Shown here piece by piece: positions 1-4,585 of a stretch of 5,280 bases of DNA. The position numbers and the translations under genes were made by a program. Where the stretch lies: positions 7,144,562-7,149,841 of the forward strand of contig CP070627.1 of NCBI GenBank assembly GCA_020355945.1, in the 5' to 3' direction. The DNA is from Candidatus Aminicenantota bacterium. Its GTDB lineage: Bacteria > Acidobacteriota > Aminicenantia > UBA2199. The notes below the pieces were generated by a model. It saw only the letters and a program-made list of their open reading frames with translations, was not told the DNA's origin and made no database searches. Position 1 is the stretch's first letter. The number at the start of each line of letters is the position of its first letter.

Positions 1-1
1 A

Positions 2-151
2 ATAAACGCACTTAAGGTTATACGATTCCCAAGGCAGCAGAAAAAGATTGTTGATGCTCTTATAAAAATTACTGGGAAATCGCTCGGATCCAATTGGAAA
101 AGTTGGCGGAAGTGGTGGAAAAAAAACAAACGAAATTTTATTAAAAAATAA
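2..151 (+). CDS. C-terminal end of a probable HEAT-repeat protein (5' part outside window)
   Basis: An open frame enters from the left edge (codons from base 2) and ends at TAA 149-151 after 49 residues. The visible part runs from INALKVIRFPRQQ to a tail containing LIKITGKSLGSNWKSWRKWW and a lysine-rich end. The pattern L-x-x-[IL]-T-G-x-x-x-G-x-x-x-x-x-W-R-x-W-W is, from general knowledge, a common last helix of bacterial HEAT-repeat proteins. Such proteins are alpha-solenoids that usually act as protein-binding scaffolds and have no enzymatic activity. The gene's stop coincides with the left border of the direct repeat that begins near 151, so its downstream neighbourhood has probably been rearranged. 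The family call rests on the tail only, with nothing upstream visible. Confidence 0.5.
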   Translation: MNALKVIRFPRQQKKIVDALIKITGKSLGSNWKSWRKWWKKNKRNFIKK

Positions 152-155
152 AAAA

Positions 156-215
156 GTGGCATCTTCTCTCAAAGAGCACCGCCTCCCATATGAATCTCTT
201 GTCTCATTGGAGTAA
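156..215 (+). pseudogene. Remnant of the 3' end of a PIN-domain toxin (VapC) gene, copy in DR1
   Basis: The 19 codons from GTG 156 to TAA 213-215 read VASSLKEHRLPYESLVSLE. This is nearly the same as the last codons of the PIN-toxin fragment ending at 4790 (VSSSLKEHRLPYKSPVSLE). Nothing of the PIN catalytic core is present upstream; the frame runs straight into the 3' end of the HEAT-like gene. It is therefore a decapitated gene end carried along as part of a direct repeat, not a functional gene. The match to the right-hand copy is ungapped at offset 4575. Confidence 0.8.
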
Positions 216-295
216 GCAATTTTTTTCGTATAGCCCCTCTCCCTTACGGTGATAATCGGGACTCCGCGGTTCGCCCGAAGTAATCTCTTGAGATT

Positions 296-324
296 TTGTT
301 CTTTTTTTGTACTCACAGTACAAT
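296..324 (+). promoter_or_regulatory. Orphan promoter with operator-like palindrome in DR1
   Basis: TTGTACT (307-313), CAC, AGTACAA (317-323) forms a perfect 7-bp inverted repeat with a 3-bp centre. It overlaps a promoter-like pair: TTGTTC (296-301), 17 bases, then TACAAT (319-324). A palindrome covering the -10 box is the usual arrangement for an autoregulated TA or repressor promoter. No gene follows for almost 400 bases; the predicted transcript would run into the 41-bp tandem repeats. The same arrangement is kept in DR2 at 4913-4941. The function is inferred; the palindrome is seen directly. Confidence 0.45.
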
Positions 325-362
325 AATAAAACAATTTTTAAAGAAAATAGCCATATTATTGC

Positions 363-540
363 AAAAAGTTTTTTTTCGGAACATTTCGATCGTAAAATAT
401 CATAAAAAACACTTTTTCAGCAATTTTTAACTCCGAAATATCACAAAAAACACTTTTTCGGCACTTTTTGAAGCTGAATAATCACGAAAAACACTTTTCC
501 GGTATTTTTCCAGGCGGAAAAGTCCCGGTGAACACTTTTA
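363..540. repeat. Degenerate 41-bp tandem repeat, about 4.3 units
   Basis: Units start at 363, 404, 445 and 487, with a partial unit at 531-540. The best-kept part is AAAAACACTTTTTCGG followed by a T-run and then [CT]CGAAATATCAC or CTGAATAATCAC. The first three units are 41 bases long and the last is longer. Units hold inverted-repeat arms, for example CCGAAA 433-438 with TTTCGG 456-461. The last unit has a perfect 9-bp stem ACTTTTCCG 493-501 / CGGAAAAGT 515-523 around a 13-base loop. Units are too divergent, and lack unique spacers, for a CRISPR array. The purpose is unknown; the array lies downstream of the orphan promoter. Confidence 0.6.
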
Positions 541-716
541 CGCAGTAGTTACGAATAAAAATATCTCGAGGAACCGTTTTTGGTATACGACCTCTTCGGA
601 TTTACATCCCGGAAAAAGAAGCAATGGTACTTTTCCAGGATAAGCAAGAGAAAATGCAGACATATAAGGTTAAGCTGAATATGTAATAAATTAACACCTT
701 TTCCGGCCTGTCCTGA
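541..716. other. Gap before the abiE operon with only a short open frame
   Basis: No convincing gene is visible. A 45-codon frame is open at 549-686 (after a TAG, ending TAA 684-686) and its end reads IYIPEKEAMVLFQDKQEK followed by MQTYKVKLNM. It could be the tail of a decayed gene, because its composition looks protein-like, but there is no ribosome binding site and I recognise no family. No terminator or clear promoter stands out until the TTGACT element at 729. Confidence 0.3.
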
Positions 717-719
717 ATG

Positions 720-791
720 TCTTCTCATTTGACTTTGGTTTTATTTTATGTTAAGTTGTCTACCATGAGTAGACAAAATCGAGGAAAATTA
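720..791 (+). repeat. abiE control element, copy A (promoter, operator and first codons)
   Basis: This stretch recurs at 4242-4313 with about 7 differences in 72 bases by hand count (offset 3522, no gaps). Its core recurs at 2466-2505. The shared core is GGTTTTATTTTA, a 7-base gap, then an inverted repeat. In all three copies the inverted repeat begins exactly 19 bases after the GG. This copy drives the intact abiE operon and is taken as the functional original. Confidence 0.8.
729..776 (+). promoter_or_regulatory. abiE promoter and AbiEi operator overlapping the start codon
   Basis: A perfect 8-bp inverted repeat, TTGTCTAC (756-763) and GTAGACAA (769-776), surrounds a 5-base centre CATGA that contains the abiEi start codon (765-767). 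A -35-like TTGACT lies at 729-734. The -10 is poor: TAAGTT at 752-757 gives a 17-base spacer, while TATGTT at 747-752 would be too close. With either, transcription would start within a few bases of the ATG, and no Shine-Dalgarno site precedes it, so the mRNA is probably leaderless or nearly so. AbiEi antitoxins are known to repress their own operon by binding inverted repeats at the promoter, which fits this palindrome. Confidence 0.6.
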
Positions 792-1526
792 AACCGGCTC
801 CTGTTAAACTGGCCAAAGGGTGTCATCTATACCTCGAAATGGATGAAAAACCAGGGGTTCAGTCGGCAATTAATTGACAGGTATAAAAAAAGTAATTGGT
901 TAATGCCGGTTGGAACAGGAGCATATAAGTTAGCAAATGATACCGTAAATTGGACAGGCGCTTTATATGCGATGCAAAATCAACTTCAATTGAATTGCCA
1001 TCCGGGAGGGAAGACCGCACTTCAATTAAAAGGACTGGCTCACTTTGTACCCGGGGAAATAAAAGAGATATTTATCTTCGGGCCACCTGGTGAGAAGCTT
1101 CCATCCTGGTTTAAAGCTTATGATTGGAAAGTTGAAATACATTGTTCGATGACCAACCTATTTAAAAATGATTTGGGACTGACAAAAGAAGATTTTGGCA
1201 CCTTTTCAATAAGTATTTCTTCCGCAGAAAGAGCGATAATGGAGATGTTATATTTAGTGCCTCAAAGACAAACTTTGAATGAGAGTTCTTTAATCATGGA
1301 AAATTTGGTCAGTTTACGGCCTAAAATTGTCCAGGCTCTACTGGAAAATTGTAATTCAATAAAAGCAAAGCGGCTATTTATGCTGTTGGCAGAAAAACAT
1401 GAGCACCAGTGGGTAAAAAAACTGGATCTTTCAAGGTTCAATTTGGGCACCGGCAAGATCGCCATAACCAGGGGTGGTGTCTATAATAAAAAATACAAAA
1501 TAGTCATTTCCAATATATCAGGATAA
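765..1526 (+). CDS. abiEi: AbiEi family antitoxin/transcriptional repressor (type IV TA)
   Basis: The product is 253 residues from ATG 765 (MSRQNRGKLNRLLLNW). It has an N-terminal winged-helix-like segment, about residues 1-55, including KGVIYTSKWMKNQGFSRQLI and the wing WLMPVGTGAYKL. The AbiEi C-terminal domain follows, with HPGGKTALQLKGLAH and the later conserved segment SSAERAIMEMLYLVP. The family neutralises the AbiEii nucleotidyltransferase and autorepresses its operon. An upstream in-frame ATG at 717 exists, but its 16 extra codons run through the promoter and left operator arm. MSRQNRRKL is also preserved in repeat copy C, and 765 gives the usual family N-terminus, so I chose 765. The gene ends 3 bases before abiEii and the two are surely one operon. 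Overall domain order and length fit an intact antitoxin. Confidence 0.9.
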   Translation: MSRQNRGKLNRLLLNWPKGVIYTSKWMKNQGFSRQLIDRYKKSNWLMPVGTGAYKLANDTVNWTGALYAMQNQLQLNCHPGGKTALQLKGLAHFVPGEIKEIFIFGPPGEKLPSWFKAYDWKVEIHCSMTNLFKNDLGLTKEDFGTFSISISSAERAIMEMLYLVPQRQTLNESSLIMENLVSLRPKIVQALLENCNSIKAKRLFMLLAEKHEHQWVKKLDLSRFNLGTGKIAITRGGVYNKKYKIVISNISG

Positions 1527-1529
1527 AAT

Positions 1530-2447
1530 ATGGTAAAAGAAATATACTTCAAGCAAGCCCGGCTTGTTCTTCAACTACTGCCTTTCGTAATGAAACACGA
1601 TCATTTCGCGCTGAAAGGCGGAACAGCCATCAACTTCTTTGTACGCGATCTACCCCGTGTATCAATAGATATTGATCTAACTTACATTCCACTGGAAAAT
1701 AGAACGAAATCCATTGAAAATATCAGTAATTCTCTGAAAGATATTTCACGTTCGTTTAGGAAAGCGATGAGAAACATAAGAATTGTCCCAAAGATATTGG
1801 CGGATTTGAATTTTTGGAGAGGGGTTATCATTGAAAGAGAAGGAATTGTGGTCAAAATCGAACCGAATTTAATCATTAGAGGGACGGTTTTTCCATGTGA
1901 AGAGAGAGAGCTGTCAAAGGATGCAGAAGAGCTATTTGAAATCTCTATGTCTGTCCGGACGCTTTCACTTGCAGATATGTATGGGGGAAAAATATGTGCA
2001 GCCCTTGACAGGCAGCATCCCAGGGATTTGTTTGATATAAAACTACTCTTAGAGAATGAAGGGTTAACCGATAATATTAGGAAGGCATTTCTTGTTTACC
2101 TGATCAGTCATAATCGTCCCATATATGAACTTTTAAATCCGGGGTTTGTGGACACTAAAAGTATTTTCGAAAAAGAATTTTCAGGTATGACCAGGATAGA
2201 CATCAAATATGAAGAACTGTTGGAAGCAAAAGAAGAATTAATTTCAAAAATAAAAAATCATCTAACTGATGACGAAAAGGTGTTTCTTTTGTCATTTAAG
2301 AAAAAAGAACCGGATTGGAATTTGCTGGGCTTAAAGGGAATAGGGGAACTACCAGCAGTCCGATGGAAATTAATTAATCTAAATAAAATGTCAGCGAATA
2401 AACACCTTGCAGCCTTAGATAAATTGAAAAAAGTATTAGGATTTTAG
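1530..2447 (+). CDS. abiEii: AbiEii nucleotidyltransferase toxin (type IV TA)
   Basis: The product is 305 residues. The N-terminal nucleotidyltransferase signature is clear: LKGGTAINFF (28-37), then R43-x-S45-x-D47-x-D49-L, the G-G and D-x-D motif of the AbiEii/AbiGii (DUF1814-type) fold. A later acidic strand VVKIEP lies at 107-112. The conserved helix GGKICAALDRQ (152-162) is followed by HPRDLFDIKLLL (163-174), with K154, D166 and D169 in the expected pattern. All active-site motifs look intact. Members of the family are NTP-dependent toxins, and the related mycobacterial MenT enzymes add nucleotides to tRNA acceptor ends; the exact target here is unknown. AGGA at 1520-1523 sits 6 bases before the ATG as ribosome binding site, inside the end of abiEi, so translation is coupled. 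AbiE systems are linked to phage abortive infection and plasmid stabilisation. Confidence 0.92.
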   Translation: MVKEIYFKQARLVLQLLPFVMKHDHFALKGGTAINFFVRDLPRVSIDIDLTYIPLENRTKSIENISNSLKDISRSFRKAMRNIRIVPKILADLNFWRGVIIEREGIVVKIEPNLIIRGTVFPCEERELSKDAEELFEISMSVRTLSLADMYGGKICAALDRQHPRDLFDIKLLLENEGLTDNIRKAFLVYLISHNRPIYELLNPGFVDTKSIFEKEFSGMTRIDIKYEELLEAKEELISKIKNHLTDDEKVFLLSFKKKEPDWNLLGLKGIGELPAVRWKLINLNKMSANKHLAALDKLKKVLGF

Positions 2448-2465
2448 AAATTTTCAGTGATTTTA

Positions 2466-2505
2466 GGTTTTATTTTAGTCGAAATTGCCTACTTTAAGTA
2501 GACAA
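2466..2505 (+). repeat. abiE operator element, copy B, with no gene attached
   Basis: Starting 19 bases after the abiEii stop, GGTTTTATTTTA (2466-2477) is followed at the same distance as in copy A by TTGCCTAC (2485-2492), TTTAA, GTAGACAA (2498-2505). Seven of eight arm positions still pair. The centre has lost the ATG (CATGA is now TTTAA), so no abiEi-like start remains. It could still be bound by AbiEi. It is either a relic of a second tandem abiE unit or a second operator closing the far side of the operon. Confidence 0.7.
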
Positions 2506-2580
2506 ATTGGCGATAATCAAAACCAACAGATAGACGTTTCTGAGGAAACCTAGAGAGAAATAATTCACCTGGCACCACTC

Positions 2581-2632
2581 CTTCTGTGTTCTCTGTGGCT
2601 AAAATCTGTGCTAATCTGTGTAATCTGTGGAC
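2581..2632. repeat. CTGTG-rich intergenic piece
   Basis: Five CTGTG copies occur at 2584, 2593, 2606, 2616 and 2625, in the wording TCTGTGTTCTCTGTGGCTAA then AATCTGTGCTAATCTGTG and TAATCTGTGG. I know similar wording as recurrent intergenic sequence in various environmental bacterial genomes. No gene or structure is attached to it here, and its function is unknown. Confidence 0.35.
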
Positions 2633-2639
2633 CCTCTTT

Positions 2640-2927
2640 TTACATTTCTACCAGGATATGATTCAGTACCGTTTCTCCCTCATTACAGCGATGACGCGCC
2701 CGATATGCCGCCAGCTTATTAAACCCCGTTTCCACTTTTTCGATCTCTTCTAGCAGCGTATAGGGTTCATAGTCGATATGGTCCAGGTGGGCCCGGTATT
2801 TCTTGCATAAACTCTCGAAATCCGGCGCCTCCCCATACACCAGGATATAATTCTCTTTTAAGCCGCTGCAATCATATCCGGGAGAGGGACGATAAAAATT
2901 GGTCTGGCACGTAAACCCGTAAACCCT
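2640..2927 (-). pseudogene. Remnant (C-terminal ~95 codons) of an unrecognised gene on the minus strand
   Basis: On the minus strand a frame is open from 2927 down to TAA at 2642-2640, after an in-frame stop at 2930-2928. It reads, in pieces, CQTNFYRPSPGYDCSGLKEN, then YILVYGEAPDFESLCKKYRA, then HLDHIDYEPYTLLEEIEKVE, and ends GETVLNHILVEM. Composition and codon use look like real protein, and the stretch is richer in G+C than its surroundings. There is no plausible start: the only candidate is a GTG at 2840, in mid-domain, without a ribosome binding site. I take it as the 3' end of a gene cut near 2927, where the higBA promoter region begins. I do not recognise the family. Confidence 0.5.
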
Positions 2928-2943
2928 TTATTCCGCTTCGATT

Positions 2944-3008
2944 TTATCTTGTCTGTTCCCGATTTGGGAACAAAATTCTTGACAGGATAAGAGTTTGTCT
3001 GGTATAAT
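2944..3008 (+). promoter_or_regulatory. Strong higBA promoter with nested palindromic operator
   Basis: TTGACA (2979-2984), an 18-base spacer and TATAAT (3003-3008) match the sigma70 consensus at all twelve positions. The -10 is extended by TGG at 3000-3002. Just upstream is a perfect palindrome TGTTCCC (2954-2960), GATTT, GGGAACA (2966-2972). Outside it, TTATCTTGTC (2944-2953) pairs in 9 of 10 positions with GACAGGATAA (2981-2990), which overlaps the -35 box. A promoter this strong usually needs a repressor, and HigA-type antitoxins bind such palindromes, so autoregulation by HigA or the HigBA complex is the likely reading. The predicted start is near 3015, about 30 bases before higB. Confidence 0.75.
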
Positions 3009-3044
3009 GCGGAAGGATACATTAAGTTAGGTTAAAGATGAACG

Positions 3045-3344
3045 ATGAATGTTATTTCCCTAAAAAAAATCAAGGAATTTGGAAAAAAATATGCGGATTC
3101 AAAAGCACCTCTTTTAAGCTGGTATCACGAAGCTTCCTCTGCCGTTTGGAAAAATCCCCAGGATATAAAAAACAGGTACCCTTCAGCCAGCTTTCTCGAA
3201 GGGAATATCGTGATTTTTAATATAAAAGGTAACAGATACAGACTGGTGACAAAAATTTCTTATATGTATAAGACCGTATTGATAAAATGGATAGGTACTC
3301 ATGCCGAGTATGATAAGAAAGATTTTAAAGGAGGCAAATCATGA
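3045..3344 (+). CDS. higB: HigB family toxin (RelE-fold mRNA interferase)
   Basis: The product is 99 residues, basic and of normal family length. MNVISLKKIKEFGKKY, then the helix ending KNPQDIKNRYPSASFL, the strand pair NIVIFNIKGNRYRLVTKI (54-71) and the end VLIKWIGTHAEYDK (78-91) match the HigB/YgjN branch of the RelE superfamily. Candidate catalytic residues are R64, R66, K81, H86 and Y89. HigB enzymes cut mRNA on the translating ribosome. ATG 3045 gives the standard N-terminus; an ATG 7 bases upstream (3038) opens a different frame with no similarity to the family. The ribosome binding site is weak (AAAG at 3034-3037). The stop overlaps the higA start. The toxin-first order is typical of the higBA family. 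Confidence 0.9.
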   Translation: MNVISLKKIKEFGKKYADSKAPLLSWYHEASSAVWKNPQDIKNRYPSASFLEGNIVIFNIKGNRYRLVTKISYMYKTVLIKWIGTHAEYDKKDFKGGKS

Positions 3345-3796
3345 TGGGAATAATCAAAACAGATGAGCAGTATGAAGAGGCTCTGGCATTAGTTGAAGAA
3401 TTAATGGACTTAAACCCTGAGCCGGGCACAGGGGATGCCGACAAGTTGGAACTATTAATCCTCCTTATATCTAATTATGAAAAAGAACATTTCCCCATGA
3501 AGATGCCTGATCCCATTGAAGCGATAAAATTTCGCATGGAACAGCAGCAGCTTTCCCAAAAGGACCTCATACCTTTTATTGGGAGTCGCAGTCGGGTTTC
3601 TGAGGTATTGAACCGTAAGCGGCCGTTGACTCTTAAGATGATACGTCACCTGTATAAGGGACTTGGCATTCCCGCAGAAGTATTAATCCAGGAACCAGGG
3701 ACTGTTGGCAATGGCAAACTAATTAGGAGTAATAAGGAATTTCCCGGGGCAAAAAAGGTGGCATCTCCTAAGGCTCGGTATGACAGGACATCATGA
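3341..3796 (+). CDS. higA: HigA family antitoxin with HTH-XRE domain
   Basis: The product is 151 residues. The N-terminal part (about 1-60) includes TDEQYEEALALVEELMDLNP, then acidic helices as in other HigA proteins partnered with this HigB type. A Cro/C1-type helix-turn-helix follows (about 65-110), with MEQQQLSQKDLIPFIG, SRSRVSEVLNRKRPLTLKMI and LGIPAEVLI. It neutralises HigB and probably represses the promoter at 2979-3008. The start overlaps the higB stop (ATGA at 3341-3344). AAAGGAGG at 3327-3334 lies 6 bases before ATG 3341; ATG 3344 is also possible. After the point where HigA proteins usually end, about 33 further residues, basic and low in hydrophobics (from EPGTVGNGKLIRSNKEF), run to TGA 3794-3796, just before the 20/21-bp repeats. 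This tail may be readthrough into non-homologous DNA after loss of the original stop. Confidence 0.9.
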   Translation: MMGIIKTDEQYEEALALVEELMDLNPEPGTGDADKLELLILLISNYEKEHFPMKMPDPIEAIKFRMEQQQLSQKDLIPFIGSRSRVSEVLNRKRPLTLKMIRHLYKGLGIPAEVLIQEPGTVGNGKLIRSNKEFPGAKKVASPKARYDRTS

Positions 3797-3814
3797 TCAG
3801 GCATTTAATTTGTT

Positions 3815-4200
3815 TCCTTACCTGCGCAGCCTTTCCCCGATTTGCGCAGCCATTTCCCAACTTGCGCAACCATTCCCTGATTTCCGCGGCCATTCCCCAA
3901 CATGCGCAATCATTTCCCCTTTTTTCTCAACCACTACTCCAACTTGCCCAGTCATTCCTCCAATTTTCTCAATCATTACTCCGTCTTGCGCAGCCATTTC
4001 TCCAATTTACTCAATCATTACTCCGGCATGCGCAATCATTCCTCCAAATTTCTCAACCACTACTCCTGCTTGTGGAATCACTTCCCTGATTTTCTCAGTC
4101 ATTCCTCCAATTGCGCGATCCTTCCTCCAATTTCTCAGCCACTCCTCTATTTGCGGAATCAATCCTCCCTTTGCGCAGCCGTCACTCCAGGTGCAGCAAA
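3815..4200. repeat. Array of 19 units of 20/21 bp
   Basis: Consensus unit: TGCGCA[AG][CT]CATT[CT]C[CT]CCAATT. Anchors (TGCGCA or its TTCTCA variant) fall at 3823, 3843, 3863, 3883 and 3903 (20-bp steps), at 3924 to 4092 in eight steps (21 bp each), and at 4112, 4132, 4152, 4172 and 4192 (20-bp steps). Within the 21-bp block, units alternate TGCGCA-type and TTCTCA/TACTCA-type, giving a 42-bp higher-order unit. Long open frames cross the array only because few stop codons arise in the unit. The 20-bp blocks shift frame at every unit, so it is not coding. It fills the gap between higA and the third abiE element. Function unknown. Confidence 0.85.
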
Positions 4201-4241
4201 AAGTCCAACAAAAGAATAGAGAATAGGGCAGGCATATTCCT

Positions 4242-4313
4242 TCCTCCCATTTGAATTTGGTTTTATTTTATGTTCAACTGTCTACCATGAGTAGACAAAA
4301 TCGAAGAAAATTA
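4242..4313 (+). repeat. abiE control element, copy C, with truncated abiEi start
   Basis: It matches 720-791 with about 90% identity by hand count. It has the T-rich tract, CTGTCTAC (4278-4285), CATGA, GTAGACAA (4291-4298), and the ATG at 4287 followed by codons MSRQNRRKL, as in abiEi. The match stops after AAAATTA (4313), where unrelated sequence with a new promoter begins. It is thus a cut-off abiEi 5' end, probably left by recombination. The right operator arm is intact and the left arm has one mismatch, so AbiEi could still bind. Confidence 0.8.
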
Positions 4314-4388
4314 GGTGCCCAATTCAGAGTTGAAAAACAGGGGGTAGTAGAGTATAATATTGTTGGAGGTAAAAGCGAATGCAAGTGA
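4287..4388 (+). CDS. Chimeric 33-codon open frame from the truncated abiEi start
   Basis: From ATG 4287 the frame stays open through the junction and ends at TGA 4386-4388, overlapping the start of the antitoxin gene at 4379 by ten bases in another frame. The product would begin MSRQNRRKLG and continue AQFRVEKQGVVEYN and IVGGKSECK. Its first nine residues are AbiEi-like and the rest is translated promoter DNA, so no function as a protein is expected. If copy C is transcribed, ribosomes ending here could feed translation of the antitoxin. Whether it is expressed at all is unknown. Confidence 0.25.
   Translation: MSRQNRRKLGAQFRVEKQGVVEYNIVGGKSECK
4330..4369 (+). promoter_or_regulatory. Promoter and ribosome binding site of the VapB-like antitoxin
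   Basis: TTGAAA (4330-4335), 17 bases, TATAAT (4353-4358) is a near-consensus sigma70 promoter. GGAGG at 4365-4369 lies 9 bases before ATG 4379. The predicted start (about 4364-4366) falls at the Shine-Dalgarno site, so the leader is very short. This is presumably the antitoxin's own promoter, now sitting immediately downstream of the abiE element copy C. Confidence 0.65.
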
Positions 4389-4585
4389 TTAAAGCTATAT
4401 ATGACGGGCATGATATAATAGCAGTTGAACCAATAAAAATCAAAAGGAAGACCGAAGTCCTGGTTATCTTTCCCAACGAGGTAGAAAAAATCGAATCAGC
4501 AGAAGCAAGAAAACTGTTGAGAGGCTCAGGAAAAGGTGAAAAACTCACTGAAAAATTGCTAAAATACAGAATCGCTTGCAGTTAA
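4379..4585 (+). CDS. VapB-like small antitoxin (partner toxin broken)
   Basis: The product is 68 residues. The N-terminal half MQVIKAIYDGHDIIAVEPIK plus EVLVIFP (26-32) looks like the short beta-stranded DNA-binding/dimerisation domain of small antitoxins of the type that begin with an A-[IV]-Y-[DE]-G strand. The C-terminal part ARKLLRGSGKGEKLTEKLLK (43-62) has the L-R-G-S-G-K-G-E-x-L-T-E-x-L-L wording often seen in antitoxins encoded before PIN-domain toxins. The last residues (YRIACS) lie at the apparent deletion junction and may not be original. The next gene is the 3' half of a PIN toxin in another frame, so this is now an orphan antitoxin. It has its own promoter and a good ribosome binding site. 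The exact family name is uncertain. Confidence 0.7.
   Translation: MQVIKAIYDGHDIIAVEPIKIKRKTEVLVIFPNEVEKIESAEARKLLRGSGKGEKLTEKLLKYRIACS

Larger units (their letters stand above)
151..348 (+). repeat. Long direct repeat DR1 (left copy, pairs with 4726-4965)
   Basis: Two blocks match the right-hand copy. The first, about 151-218, covers the vapC tail and aligns with 4726-4793. The second, 244-348, aligns without gaps with 4861-4965, with about 13 mismatches in 105 bases by hand count (roughly 88% identity). Between the blocks the right copy holds 42 extra bases. The second block includes a T-rich promoter-like stretch and a perfect palindrome at 307-323. The two copies bracket the whole toxin-antitoxin cluster. 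No transposase, tRNA gene or short target duplication is visible at their borders, so duplication by homologous recombination is likelier than transposition. Confidence 0.85.

Noticed and set aside
363..540. CRISPR array
   Set aside because: The 41-bp units are head to tail without unique spacers, are strongly diverged, and no cas genes are present.
717..764. Upstream ATG at 717 as the abiEi start
   Set aside because: It would translate the promoter T-tract and the left operator arm, has no Shine-Dalgarno site, and does not resemble the usual AbiEi N-terminus.
1262..1876. Minus-strand open frames inside abiEi and abiEii (1262-1465, 1682-1876)
   Set aside because: They are antisense shadows of two well-recognised genes, without start signals or recognisable families. 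The same holds for 3455-3649 in higA and 4324-4548 in the antitoxin.
2448..2480. Rho-independent terminator after abiEii
   Set aside because: The stretch is T-rich, but no stem of useful length precedes the T-runs.
3038..3220. 60-codon frame starting 7 bases before higB
   Set aside because: It is a frame-shifted shadow of higB. The higB frame matches a known family throughout.
3900..4110. Minus-strand heptad-like translation of the 21-bp block (for example GVVVEKF GGMIAHA GVMIE), reminiscent of a coiled coil
   Set aside because: Seven-residue periodicity follows automatically from a 21-bp unit. The frame is stopped by TAA at 4009-4007 and is lost in the 20-bp blocks. A decayed repeat protein cannot be fully excluded.
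3780..4226. Three overlapping + strand open frames of about 98-148 codons across the 20/21-bp array
   Set aside because: They arise from a repeat unit with few stop codons. Different frames are open at once, the 20-bp blocks change frame every unit, there is no ribosome binding site, and the composition is cyclic low-complexity.
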